A DNA stretch of 64,000 bases, taken from Terfezia claveryi. Its lineage: Eukaryota; Ascomycota; Pezizomycetes; Pezizales; Pezizaceae. The stretch is taken from contig WHUX01000097.1 of NCBI GenBank assembly GCA_015179025.1, forward strand, positions 1-64,000, given 5' to 3'. Below the pieces are notes generated by a model. It worked only from the letters and a program-made list of their open reading frames with translations. It made no database searches and had not been told where the DNA came from. Position numbers and translations under genes: made by a program. This document shows, in pieces, positions 33,516 through 43,253 of the stretch (position 1 is the first letter of the stretch; each line of letters starts with the position of its first letter).

Positions 33516-34064
33516 CAATCCTCCGACATCGATCATACAGCAATAGGCAATTCAGCTATTTAAGGGCATACCTATATTTCCGGCCAGATATAGATTTAGT
33601 TCATGACAATATCCTCAGCGCATTGAAGAGTAGGTATGTATCATATATAAACCACCCTGTCGTTCATTTTTGCGTAGCTGCTAGGATTTCTACATTAGTT
33701 CCGACTTTTACAATATATACCCCGCTAAACTGATATGGACGAGTTCAACTCAACTGAGATGGACTGTATGTTCGACAATATCGAGGATACCGGTAGTGAT
33801 ATATCGCAAATGGAATCATCTCAGTCCCAGTATGCCTTCTAATACTGAATATGACGATATCATTTCGGTTCGAAGTCAATTGAAGTAGTTGTGGTTGGTT
33901 TCTCTTCGGTCTTGTGTATTTTTCTTTCTTAAGCTATCGTTGGGTCTTATGTATTTTCCTTTCTTAAACTATCGCAGAGTTATATGTATAGTTAGCATCA
34001 TGTCATGAATGTTTATCATCGGGGCTTTTATGAAAATAATACCGGTACTTGTCTGAATTTGCCT
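33516..34064. other. Intergenic between the two GC-rich tracts
   Basis: No gene. It contains a near-duplication around 33903-33970 (CTTGTGTATTTTTCTTTCTTAA and CTTATGTATTTTCCTTTCTTAA types). Confidence 0.5.
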
Positions 34065-34091
34065 ATGCGGTCCAGGCGGTCCAGGCGGTCC

Positions 34092-34198
34092 CTCCCTTGA
34101 ATCCACCGGGCTTCCGCGTGGCTCCTCATAGCCCCCCTAACGGGGCTGCATAGGAGGATCAAAGTATTTATTAAAAAAAAAAAAAAAAAAAAAAAAAA
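34092..34198 (+). mobile_element. Ultrashort retroposon, copy a
   Basis: The body runs CTCCCTTGAATCCACC to GATCAAAGTATTTATT and ends in about 28 A. GGTCCAGGCGGTCC flanks it on both sides (34078-34091 and 34199-34212). Because the host is itself a repeat of this unit, the duplication length is not fully certain. Confidence 0.75.
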
Positions 34199-34212
34199 GG
34201 TCCAGGCGGTCC

Positions 34213-34532
34213 AGACCATGCAGGCCGGTCCAGGCCGGCCCGTTGAGAAAACTGGAATCTGATGCGTGCAAGCCTTGGGCATTCAAAAGTGATATGTAAT
34301 CCGTCCTCCGAAGGGTATCCGCATGAACAGCTAGAGGACTCTGCCTTGCCGAATCCCGATGTGAGACAGCCAGCTCCTCTGTCGGCCCCGATCGGTCCTC
34401 ATCCAGGTGTAGGCTGAAAGGGCTTGCCTGTTCCACTCACAAATGCGTTGGCAAAAACCCTTCCTATTTCTGGCTTCCAATGAACTAGTGAAGAAAATGG
34501 GCTAATAACAAGGTCGAAATCAAATCGTGTCT
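34213..34532. other. Remainder of the GC-rich tract and intergenic DNA
   Basis: GC-rich repeat to about 34250, then ordinary sequence with no gene. Confidence 0.5.
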
Positions 34533-34760
34533 GTAACGGGGGACTCGGGGAACGAGGCGACCAAGGGGTACGCCTAGGCGAGAGGGGAAGGGGGGTATCG
34601 TACGTAGGAGGTACTACGCCTTAACCTTGAATTCACCTTTCTGGGTGGCTCCTCATGGGCATAGGAGTAACAAGTTTTTTTTTAAAAAAAAAAAAGGAGG
34701 TACTACGTGTGTGATCGGAGTGCAGGGGAAGAGCAGGCTTGGGGAGACTGTCACGGACGT
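34533..34760 (-). repeat. Gypsy family A LTR fragment
   Basis: It starts TGTAACGGGGGACTCGG and continues GGCGACCAAGGGGTACGCC, the reverse complement of the 3' part of family-A LTRs. Similarity fades after about 34760. Retroposon copy b lies inside it. Confidence 0.65.
34619..34694 (+). mobile_element. Ultrashort retroposon, copy b, with 13-bp target duplication
   Basis: A 76-bp insert from CCTTAACCTTGAATTCACC to a poly-A tail, framed by an exact AGGAGGTACTACG at 34606-34618 and 34695-34707. This copy best defines the 5' end of the family. Confidence 0.88.
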
Positions 34761-35099
34761 TACAGAGGGTGTCACGGAAGGGTTGTAAGTCTTGGCGGGT
34801 TCAAGCGAGATGGAATTGGCAACCCCTAGTATCTTGATACACGTCATGGCATGTGAATCCCATTTGGCTTATCTACTGTAGTTCTGGCATGTGAGTGGTA
34901 GTATAGAAGGTAATGCTTGGCAGCCGACGCAAACGCCTATATAAACCCCCGATCCTCCCTATCCTCCCACACTTTTTCACTTCTCATTATTAGAGGGATT
35001 TAGCAACTTAGATTCTTGTTAATGTTAAAGTTAAGTTACCATGGCAACCCGACAACTTCCGATGATACCATAGCAACCATTTGTTAGTAAATAAAAATA
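34761..35099. other. LTR-like or promoter-like stretch, unassigned
   Basis: It has a TATATAAA at 34938-34945 followed by a pyrimidine-rich leader, as in many LTR promoters, but no second copy is present to prove an LTR. Confidence 0.4.
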
Positions 35100-35231
35100 G
35101 CCGCACACTTATGGTTATGTACCATCAATTAAGAGCCTGGTACTGCAACTCCTCGAATTCCTTCTTCCAGTCCCTCCGCTCTCTCTCTACCCTAGCTCTG
35201 ACCACCACCCTAATCATTCCCGTATATGCTG
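35100..35231 (-). pseudogene. LINE relic, part downstream of the reverse transcriptase
   Basis: When the solo LTR and gypsy C are removed, this joins the LINE fragment at 42118 and reads on the minus strand AAYTGMIRVVVRARVERERRD (one frame change) and KKEFEELQYQAL, which fits the region after the RT in Tad-like LINEs. Confidence 0.55.
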
Positions 35232-35236
35232 CTCTC

Positions 35237-35317
35237 TGTAATGGGGCACGAGGGGTATGACGACCAAGGGGTATGCTCGGGTATAGGCAAGGGCAGGAGC
35301 AGGAATAGGAACAGGAG
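35237..35317 (-). repeat. Solo LTR of gypsy family A, left piece
   Basis: It starts TGTAATGGGGC (reverse complement of the family-A LTR end). The host pentamer CTCTC at 35232-35236 is repeated at 42118-42122, just after the other piece ends. Gypsy C split this LTR after AGGAG. Confidence 0.85.
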
Positions 35318-35969
35318 TGTTAGGGGCAGACAGTCTAGTCTAGGCCAATTATGAGGTAAAGAGCTTAGCGAGCTTCTAGTAGCGTTTAGTGGAGCTAGCA
35401 CAACAGGGACGGGTGTGCGAGGGTGACGAAAGTGTAGAGATCAAGGAGATATAGTGCTTAGGCTTTCGAAGAAGTATACAAGACAGTGCTTGGGTTCTGC
35501 CCTTTCTATCTAGGTGGCAGAGGCCTCTTATATAGACATCTTGGGGATTGTCCTGACCCCCCCCACATGCTCATGGCATGAGCTTCCTAAACCTCGGAGA
35601 CATGATTGCAAATCAATGACGGAGATATAAGCAGCTTGGAAATCAATGATTTGAAATACGGGAAACGGAGACATGCTTGCAAATCAATGATTGGAAATCG
35701 AAGAACGAACATATACCTTGAACTGGTCCTCCGTAAGAAGCAGTTATCCCATAAGTCAATATGACCTAGCCCCAACCCTCTCAGCCATCGCTAGAACGGT
35801 GCACACACTTCCTTGTCCTGGCCAGTCTCCCTAGTCAACCCATAGGTATAAGCTAGAAGGCCCATTGCTAGACCTGCTATGGGTGATCAGTTCATGTCCT
35901 CAGTCTCAGCGGCTATCGGCTTCGGTTTTCCGCCTCTGCGTAGACCACCCTCACGTGAGACCCGTAACA
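35318..35969 (-). repeat. 3' LTR of gypsy C
   Basis: From TGTTAGGGGC to CCCGTAACA. It contains internal repeats of GCAAATCAATGA near 35610-35700. Compared with the other LTR the differences are transitions, nearly all with A or T here. Confidence 0.93.
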
Positions 35970-36346
35970 TTACCCCCCCTTAAAAGCAGGTTGTCCCGAC
36001 TGCTGACCTCAGGGCTCATGGTACATGTTCCTCTCAATATGAGTATGAATGGGCCACAACCTTTGGTTCCCGCTGCTAATGCCAGGTTCCAACATCCCAA
36101 TCTAATCGACTTATCGATCGTGGGGCCCATTCGGTGGCCGGTGTGCTCTATCATATTGTCAATATGGTTCAGTCACCAGTAAAACCTCCCTTTTTATTAG
36201 CAAAACCCAGTGGGAAAAAACCAATAAAAGGTAGGAAAGGTATGACCTCATGCTTTAACCTTGCAGGCGTAGGTAGTTGTGATAGCGTAGGCTATAGCGT
36301 AGATAATTGGCTATAAACGTGACTCTAAGGAGCGCATGCAATGGCC

Positions 36347-36376
36347 AAACTATACCACACTAGTGTGGTATAGTTT
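36347..36376. repeat. Perfect 30-bp palindrome in gypsy C
   Basis: Both halves of the 30 bp read AAACTATACCACACT on their own strands, with no loop. It lies between the chromodomain stop (36445) and the 3' LTR, the same relative place as the palindromes of family A. Confidence 0.9.
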
Positions 36377-36444
36377 CGAGGGACAATATGTATTGTTGTG
36401 AGTTTGGTAGACAATAGTATAGACGTAGACAATGGATGGCTTTT

Positions 36445-38058
36445 TCAGCAAAATCGCGTATCTCTGGGTTTCCTTGGAAACTTGTCATGAAATGCTCTTA
36501 CTTCATTCCTGCATGACATAGTATCCAAAGTTTGCCAGGTATCGTCTTCAGGGCTGTACCCCTGCCATCGGATTCGGTACAAGACCTTGCCTTTCCTGCG
36601 TACCGAATCTACAATTTCCTCGACACCATACTCAATGTCTTTATCTTCTTCCATATCCATGGCCTGGGGGTCTGCTCGGTCATGGAATGGCTTTAGCAGG
36701 GTGGTGTGTATAACTCTATGCAACCTGATACCCTTCGGTATGTCGAGTTCATATGCATGCATTCCGACTCTCCGTACCACCTTATAGGGGCCGATCCACT
36801 TAGTTATTAGGGATCGGTTGTTCCCTGCTTTGACCGTGAGATTCCGACGATCTACCAGTACTTGGTTGCCAGGTTCGAATGTTCTAGCCTTCTCTATAGA
36901 CGTTGAACTTCTTTTATCATTGATATGTTTGAGAATGTCATGGATCTGGCTATGTACTGTAGTCATGCGGTCCAGCCATTCTTCAGCTGCTGGCGAGGTT
37001 AGCTGATAGTCAGTATTAAGGTGGATTGTTTTGGGGTCAAATCCATAGAGGGACCTAAAAGGCGAGTATCTATGGGTTGAGATGGAGGTCGAGTTGTATG
37101 CGAACTCAGCTAAGGGTAACCATTTTGCCCAGCAATTTTGGCGGTCATGGCAAAATATCCGAAGGTATTGTTTGAGTGTCTGAATTGCTCGTTCAGACAA
37201 CCCATCTATTTGAGGGTGGTGGGCGGTAGATAATCGGAGATGAATATCTAGCTTTTTATTCATCTGCCGGAACATTTCTGAGGCAAATTGCGGTCCTCGG
37301 TCGGAAGTGATATATCTTGGTAGGCCATGCAATTTCCAAATATTATTAATATAGGTGTTGGCCACATCTTCCGTTGTCCAGGTTGTTTTTGCAGCTATAT
37401 ACCGCTGCATCTTGGTGAATCTGTCTGTTATCACCAAAATTGCATTAAAACCCTCAGAATCTGGTAATTCCCCCACAAAATCCATCGCAATTTCCTCCCA
37501 AGGCAGGTTTCCTGTTGGCATGGGTACTAGCTTTGTTTGCCTTGAATGCCGGTCCGATTTGGCCTTTTGACAAGGCAAACACCCTGCAATGTAGGATGCT
37601 ACATCTTCCTGCCAGTTTTCCCATACAAAATTGCGACTAACAAGTTCTTCTGTGCGCGCTTTCCCCCAGTGTCCTGCAACCTTGCTGTCATGACACTGTC
37701 TCAAAACCTCCAATTTGTATTCTGGCGGTACCTCTAATAAGCCACTGTTCCGTCTAGGCCATCTTGATACGTCAATGCTTTCTAGTGAGGGATCTTCTAG
37801 CTGGATAAGATGGTCGTCTGCATCAATATCCTCTCCTATAAGGCCTGCCTCTTCTTGTAATACTAATAGTAGTTGTCTTTCCTTTAGCAGACGGTCTTCT
37901 GCACCTGACTTTTCTTCTCCAGCTCTTCGGCTAAGTGCATCTGGTTTGCCCATTTTGGGGCCTGGCCGATATATTATTGTGAACCTGAATTCGGCCAGTT
38001 TCTGATACCAAGTGGCTTGTCTGGAGTTGAGCCTTTGCTTGGTGTTGAAGTACTGCAA
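36445..38058 (-). CDS. Gypsy C integrase and chromodomain
   Basis: A 537-codon open frame; the first Met is internal to the polyprotein (it follows a stop in FTDH-x-GLQYFNTKQ, where Lys or Asn is usual). It begins at the end of RNase H (FRFTIIYRPGPKMGKPDALSR), then HHCC (HDSKVAGHWG, GCLPCQKAK), the integrase core MDFVGEL, YITSDRGPQF and DGLSERAIQ with all three acidic residues, a LVDRRNL segment and a chromodomain (YGVEEIVDSVRRKGK, YRIRWQGYSPEDDTWQ). The length is normal for this part. It is the largest intact frame in the element, but its upstream polyprotein is broken. Confidence 0.88.
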   Translation of the reverse strand: MQYFNTKQRLNSRQATWYQKLAEFRFTIIYRPGPKMGKPDALSRRAGEEKSGAEDRLLKERQLLLVLQEEAGLIGEDIDADDHLIQLEDPSLESIDVSRWPRRNSGLLEVPPEYKLEVLRQCHDSKVAGHWGKARTEELVSRNFVWENWQEDVASYIAGCLPCQKAKSDRHSRQTKLVPMPTGNLPWEEIAMDFVGELPDSEGFNAILVITDRFTKMQRYIAAKTTWTTEDVANTYINNIWKLHGLPRYITSDRGPQFASEMFRQMNKKLDIHLRLSTAHHPQIDGLSERAIQTLKQYLRIFCHDRQNCWAKWLPLAEFAYNSTSISTHRYSPFRSLYGFDPKTIHLNTDYQLTSPAAEEWLDRMTTVHSQIHDILKHINDKRSSTSIEKARTFEPGNQVLVDRRNLTVKAGNNRSLITKWIGPYKVVRRVGMHAYELDIPKGIRLHRVIHTTLLKPFHDRADPQAMDMEEDKDIEYGVEEIVDSVRRKGKVLYRIRWQGYSPEDDTWQTLDTMSCRNEVRAFHDKFPRKPRDTRFC

Positions 38059-38061
38059 GCC

Positions 38062-40100
38062 TTAGTGGTCGGTAAAGATGGTGACTGGCACACCTACAAG
38101 CCAAGCTTGCCATTTGCGGAAACAGTCGACTATGGTAAATAGTTCTTTATCGTGGATCGGCCAGTTGCGCTGTGCAGAATCTAGAGTTTTTGAGTGGTAG
38201 TCGACTGGATGTAAGGTTTTTACGGTCTTGCCATTTGTGTCGCGCTTGTGGTATTGAGATAGAACACCAGCAATTGCTTGGTTGCTGGCATCTGTTTCTA
38301 TGATTGTTTCGAGTAGGCAGTCGAACTGAGTGAGGATTGGGGCTGCCATAAATTCTGCTCGCAGATCGTCAAAGGCCTGCTGCTGTCTAACCCCCCATGA
38401 AAATGGTATATCTTTGGTTAGTTCAGTGAGGGGCCTCGCTTTTGCACTGTATTATGCAATAAAATGACGGTAATAATTAGCAAAGCCCAAAAATGCTTGA
38501 ACCTCCTTCTTCTTAGTTGGGGTTGGCCAGTTAGCCATAGTATCTAGTTTAGCAGGGTCCATTTTGACTTGTCGACCATTGATAATATGACCTAGAAAAA
38601 TGGTTTCGAGGACATGAAATTCAGACTTTGGTAGGTTAACAGCTAGGCCGTGGTTAATACACTTCTCCAGTACTTTCTCCACAATTTGCTGATGTTCCGC
38701 TTCTGTTTGACCTCCAAATATTAGAATATCGTCCAAATACCAAATTACCCCTAAGACCGCAATCTCCTCAAAGATGGTATCCATCATTTCTTGAAATGAT
38801 GCAGAAGTATTAGTTAGCCCGAAAGGCATAACGGTATACTCAAACAGCCCTTTTGTTGTTTTGAAGGCTGTTTTCCACTCTTCACTGGCTGCAATGCGGA
38901 TCAAGTTATAACCATTCTTTAGGTCAAGCTTAGTTAGCCATTTAGCCCCCTTAGTTCTGTCCAGCAAGTCGTTGATAAGAGGCAAAGGGTATCTATTGGG
39001 TATCGTAATGCGGTTTATGCCTCTATAATCTACACACAAGCGGAGAGAACCATCCTTTTTCCGCACAAATAATATCGGTGCCCCAGCAGCTGATCTTGAT
39101 TTCCTTACTTTCCCTACTGGACATTTTCCTCTAAATACCGCTCTAAAGCAATTTCTTCCTCCCAGGTCATTTTGTAAATTGGCCCATTAGGTACTTTTGC
39201 CTTTGGATCGTTGAGAGGGATTGAATGGTCCCAGGGCTTATGATTGGGCAATCTGGCGGCTTGTTCAGCTGAAAACACTTGTGCGTAGTGGGTATAGCGG
39301 TGGGTAGCATTGATTATTAGTATAATCTCGTTTGCTTGGAGGGGTTCTTCTTCTAAGTTCAATGCCATAACTGTAGGTATCTGGTATGTTTTGCAAGGGA
39401 TTATATATCCTGCGGTATTATTTTCCAACCTGGCCTCGGAGGTGTTGACTATCAAATTGTTTTCTTTTAGCCATAATAAGCCCAAAACAATATCCCTTCG
39501 GCCAATATCCAGCACCTCTACATCTAGGGCAAATTTGTAGGGCAGGTTTTTATGCAGTTGCGGGCTTAGTTGTGGTTGCGAGCTTGATTGCAGTTGCGGG
39601 CTTGGTTGCAATTGCAAGGTTGGTTGTAGTTGGGAGCTTGGTTGCAGTTGTGAGGTTGGTTGAGGAAAAGAAGTGATTTTTTGTATTGAAAATATGGTAT
39701 TTACCACAAAAATTCCACCTTTTAGCTTTGTACCATCCCCCTAAGATATAGCCACTTGATTTCTTCTTTTCCAGACTCCTAGTTTTTTCGCAACTTTGGG
39801 GCCTACCATAGGTGCAGAAGCCCCGCAATCCACAATTGCTTCTATTTCTAGTCCAGCAATCGATATTGGTACTATAAGTAAAGGTTCATGTCTAGGGGTT
39901 CGGCCGATTGTTTTGGTCGAACCTCTTAGTCTTTCCCGAATCTGAATCTCCTTCATCTTGTTGCTGATTTTCTTCGGATTTAAATTCAGGGTCAGAGTCT
40001 AGTTGAGTTATTCGTAGTGTACCGGTGTCCGTCCTTGCCTTTTTTGCTGCGGGAGCAGAGACATCTGATGATTTGGGTGGGTTGCCGATGAATGGCTTAG
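38062..40100 (-). pseudogene. Gypsy C protease, RT and RNase H, broken
   Basis: On the minus strand, 39741-39956 has IEAIVDCGASAPMVG, a retropepsin motif D-C-G-A-S. 39114-39707 follows with ALDVEVLDIGRRDIVLGLLWL and a Gln/Pro/Thr-type tandem repeat (QLQPS units). RT (38452-39066) starts [18 protein letters not shown] and has [11 protein letters not shown] and [10 protein letters not shown] with an intact Y-x-D-D. RNase H (38062-38349) has IETDASNQAIAGVLSQY. Stops near 38450, 39110 and 39708 and a frame change between protease and spacer make it a pseudogene. Confidence 0.85.
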
Positions 40101-41047
40101 GCGGGTTCGTTGGGGGTGGGGTTTGTCGGTAACGGATACTCTGGCAATCAGCAATTCTATGTCCAGTCTTACCAATTTGAGCACCGGTTTTCTTTCTTCC
40201 TCTTATTGATGGTATCCGTAGTCACCTCTGATTGGTCTGACGAACGTTGAGTTGACCGATCTATGCGGGATCGATCGGAATATGTCCGCTTTGTGGGCTG
40301 ATTTTTTGAGTTTTGTTCAGCCTGGCATGTCCATTTGGACTAATTTCTTCAACCATTTGGTTGGCTGGTTTCTGAAGTCCTCGTAATGAGTCATCTTCGA
40401 TCGGAGCCGAGGCTTAATCCCCATAAGGATTATTCGAATGAGAAGGGTTTGAGGTATCTCCGCATATGCATTCAACCGATCCATGGTGGCGAGATAATCT
40501 TGGACGGCTCCGGTCTGCTTAAGCTATAGATCTGTCTGTGCGCATTATCAGCTTGGTAATGATCAGAAAAATGTGCTAAGAGCACTTCTTTTGCTTCCTC
40601 CCATGTCTTCCACTTAGCCTCGTTCGGCTTCCACCATGAGAGCGCCGAACCCTTCATCGACATTCCCGCTATTACTATCTTATCCTCTTCTGCTTTTACT
40701 CTTCTCAGCTTGAAGTATCCTTCTAAGTGGAACAGAAAATGTTCAAGTTCTGTCCGGTCTCCGGAGAATTTTTCTGGCGGGCGGATGTTGAAGGACACAT
40801 TTTGACTGGATGGGGTGGGACTTTGCCGCCTGGTTGGAGGGTCAGGGGTTGGGTGGGCGGGAGTTCGCCGGTCTGTGGTTGCGCCTCTCTCTGGGATTCT
40901 TGGTATTGCAGAACCCGATTCCAGAGTACTAACTCTGGCTTCCATTGCTTTGAGCTGAGCAATGAGTACTGAGTTGATCTGTGTGAGGGAGGCGATCGTA
41001 TTTTGGGGCTCTGCTGAGCTCTCGTTGGCATGGTCAATACTCGACAT
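40101..41047 (-). pseudogene. Gypsy C gag, broken
   Basis: The start is MSSIDHANESS at 41047. A coiled-coil-like segment (NSVLIAQLKAMEARVSTLES), a Pro/Thr linker, and a capsid-like domain (PPEKFSGDRTELEHFLFHLEGYF, WWKPNEAKWKTWEEAKEVL) follow, to a stop at 40472. The remaining part to about 40150 holds a degenerate zinc-knuckle (KTGHRIADC). Confidence 0.8.
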
Positions 41048-41113
41048 TTTTTCCGCTATCTTTTTAGGTATCGGTACGTCCAAGATTGAGGATGCCGGAG
41101 AAAAGCACTGTAA

Positions 41114-41764
41114 TGTTAGGGGCGGACAGTCTAGTCCGGGCCAATTATGAGGTAAAGAGCTTAGCGAGCTTCTAGTGGCGTTTAGTGGAGCTAGCACAAC
41201 AGGGACGGGTGTGCGAGGGTGACGAAAGTGTAGAGATCAAGGAGATATAGTGCTTAGGCTTTCGAAGAAGTATACAAGACAGTGCTTGGGTTCTGCCCTT
41301 TCTATCTAGGTGGCAGAGGCCCCTTATATAGACATCTCGGGGATTGTCCTGACCCCCCCACATGCTCACGGCATGAGCTTCCTAAACCTCGGAGACATGA
41401 TTGCAAATCAATGACGGAGATATAAGCAGCTTGGAAATCAATGATTTGAAATACGGGAAACGGAGACATGCTTGCAAATCAATGATTGGAAATCGAAGAA
41501 CGAACATATGCCTTGAACCAGTCCTCCGTAAGAAGCAGTTATCCCATAAGTCAATATGACCTAGCCCCAACCCTCTCGGCCATCGCTAGAACGGTGCACA
41601 CACTTCCTTGTCCTGGCCAGTCTCCCTAGTCAACCCATAGGTATGAGCTAGAGGGCCCATTGCTAGACCTGCTATGGGTGATCAGTCCATGTCCTCAGTC
41701 TCAGCGGCTATCGGCTTCGGTTTTCCGCCTCTGCGTAGACCACCCTCACGTGAGACCCGTAACA
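41114..41764 (-). repeat. 5' LTR of gypsy C
   Basis: 651 bp, same ends as the 3' copy. It is the more GC-rich of the pair at differing sites. Confidence 0.93.
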
Positions 41765-41769
41765 AGGAG

Positions 41770-42117
41770 CAGGAGTAGTAGCTATGAGGTGGGCCAGCAA
41801 GGTTCTGGATGCGAGACAAGGCGAGGGGTTGCACAAGAAGGGTGCACCGACGAGATGAGAAGCAAGGTCTGTATTTGATATACAAGACGTTGGATGGGGA
41901 TCCAACGTGAGTGCGAGAGCGAGGAGACATATATACATGGTGGCCCAAAGAGCCAAGGTCGATAACGGGATAAGCTTCCCGTATAGGAAACCTTTGACAG
42001 TCGTGCCGGAAACTGGCACGACTCTCAAAATAGGAACTAAGGCAACAACAACAATAACGAGAGTCGGACAGAAATCCGTCCGACTCTCAGAAAGGCCAAG
42101 GAGAGGCGGTTGTGACA
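41770..42117 (-). repeat. Solo LTR of gypsy family A, right piece
   Basis: It ends GGTTGTGACA, the reverse complement of the family-A LTR start. Two palindromes sit where other copies have theirs: 41999-42023 (AGTCGTGCC/GGCACGACT) and 42059-42088 (GAGAGTCGGAC/GTCCGACTCTC). With the left piece the LTR is about 429 bp, and no internal element sequence is present, so it arose by LTR-LTR recombination. Confidence 0.87.
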
Positions 42118-43010
42118 CTCTCCAGCTATTGGCGCTCATCCCTCAGTTTGAGTTTCCGAGCCTATTTAGCTATACTGCCATCTTCCTTATTTGCGATCCT
42201 ACTATTCCAATGCATCTTGAATGACAGATTTTCATCTATGATAATCCCAAGCCATTTTACCTACTTTACATCCTTATTTTCCCACCTTCTTTTATTCCTC
42301 AAGATCAGCTTTTCGTACTTGCTATCTTTAAGAGGTAGGTGGTTTTCCCTTGCCAACCTATTCACTATCTCATTCGCCTTTGCCAGTATGCATTCCATAT
42401 TAACTACCCGACTGGGAATCATACTACTTGCCCCTATATACCTATCCCAGAAGCAGATATTCAAATATACATCATCAACGTATGACGGCAACTTGATATC
42501 TACCTTCTCATACACTCTTCCAATCTCTGCCTCAATGTCTGCTTCTATTTTGCTAATGATGGGCACCATCCAAATCAAGAATACTACCAGTGACAACAGC
42601 AAGCCCTGTAGATACCACAAGTTTGCCTTCCCCCTCCCTCTGACTACTCCATCCGGGCCATCCCACTCGAGCTTTAACTCTCTTGCTCGGAAAAAATCCT
42701 TAATCAAAGGTATTCATTTTCCTCCCCTTCTCACTCTTTTCTAGCTCTCTTATGACATTCTCCTCCCTTACGTACTAGAACCCCCCCTTTACATCACAAA
42801 ATGCCCAACTGACCCCTCCTCCTATTGCCAGACACCTCTGCATATTCTTAACGCTGCTTCGCTGATCTTCTTTTGACTGACCTGAACTGGTATTTATGCA
42901 GTAACCCTGCCTCCCGCAGTCTACCCTCTATTACCTTCTCTCCCAGTTTCCCAATGCAATTGATTAGATTAATTGGTCTCTATCTCTTGTTAGGGGCAAG
43001 CTGGTGATCA
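42118..43010 (-). pseudogene. LINE (Tad-like) reverse transcriptase relic
   Basis: The minus strand reads CDVKGGF and VREENVIRELEKSEKGRK, then KDFFRARELKLEWDG, a degraded LPQGSPLSP-type block (YLQGLLLSLVVFLIWM), and SYVDDVYL at about 42468-42482 with the Y-x-D-D catalytic motif, then KWLGIIIDENLSFKMHWNSR near 42200. This is the palm and thumb of a non-LTR reverse transcriptase. Stops and frame changes break it, and the solo LTR interrupts it at 42118. Confidence 0.8.
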
Positions 43011-43169
43011 AGGCAGTATTGTTGGAATATAGGTATTTTGGGGCTAGCGAGCAAGGTTATGATCACAAACTCGGGCCTAACTGGGTGCACATACGGGTGT
43101 GGTTATAACTTAAAACATTGCTCGAAGGGCCAAAAGCTTATATATAGGATGTGCATGTATATATAGGAA

Positions 43170-43253
43170 TTTTTTTTTTTTTAATAAACTTGTTACTCCT
43201 ATGCAGTTCTTTTAAGGGGGCCATGAGGAGCCCGAGTGGATTCAAGGTTAAGG
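43170..43253 (-). mobile_element. Ultrashort retroposon, copy c
   Basis: Minus-strand copy: CCTTAACCTTGAATCCAC, GGCTCCTCATGG, TAGGAGTAACAAG, then poly-A. No clear target duplication. Its 5' flank GCAGATTAACTTG is shared with copy d. Confidence 0.75.

Larger units (their letters stand above)
35318..41764 (-). mobile_element. Ty3/gypsy family C, complete with target duplication
   Basis: A full-length minus-strand element of 6447 bp with 652- and 651-bp LTRs, flanked by AGGAG at 35313-35317 and 41765-41769. Gag, protease, RT, RNase H, integrase and chromodomain are in the usual order. A purine tract (TTAAGGGGGGGTAA on the minus strand) borders the 3' LTR at 35970. Coding parts have a few stops and frame changes, so it is dead but younger than element B. 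Confidence 0.95.

Noticed and set aside
33207..33543. Trp/Gly/Leu-rich frames over the GC-rich repeat
   Set aside because: All frames are open only because the repeat lacks stops; the products are low-complexity repeats.
34900..35099. Complete LTR suggested by TATATAAA and a pyrimidine leader
   Set aside because: No second copy, terminal TG/CA pair or target duplication was found, so it is only noted as unassigned.
42112..42744. 210-codon plus-strand frame
   Set aside because: It is the antisense shadow of the LINE reverse transcriptase on the minus strand, which has recognisable motifs.
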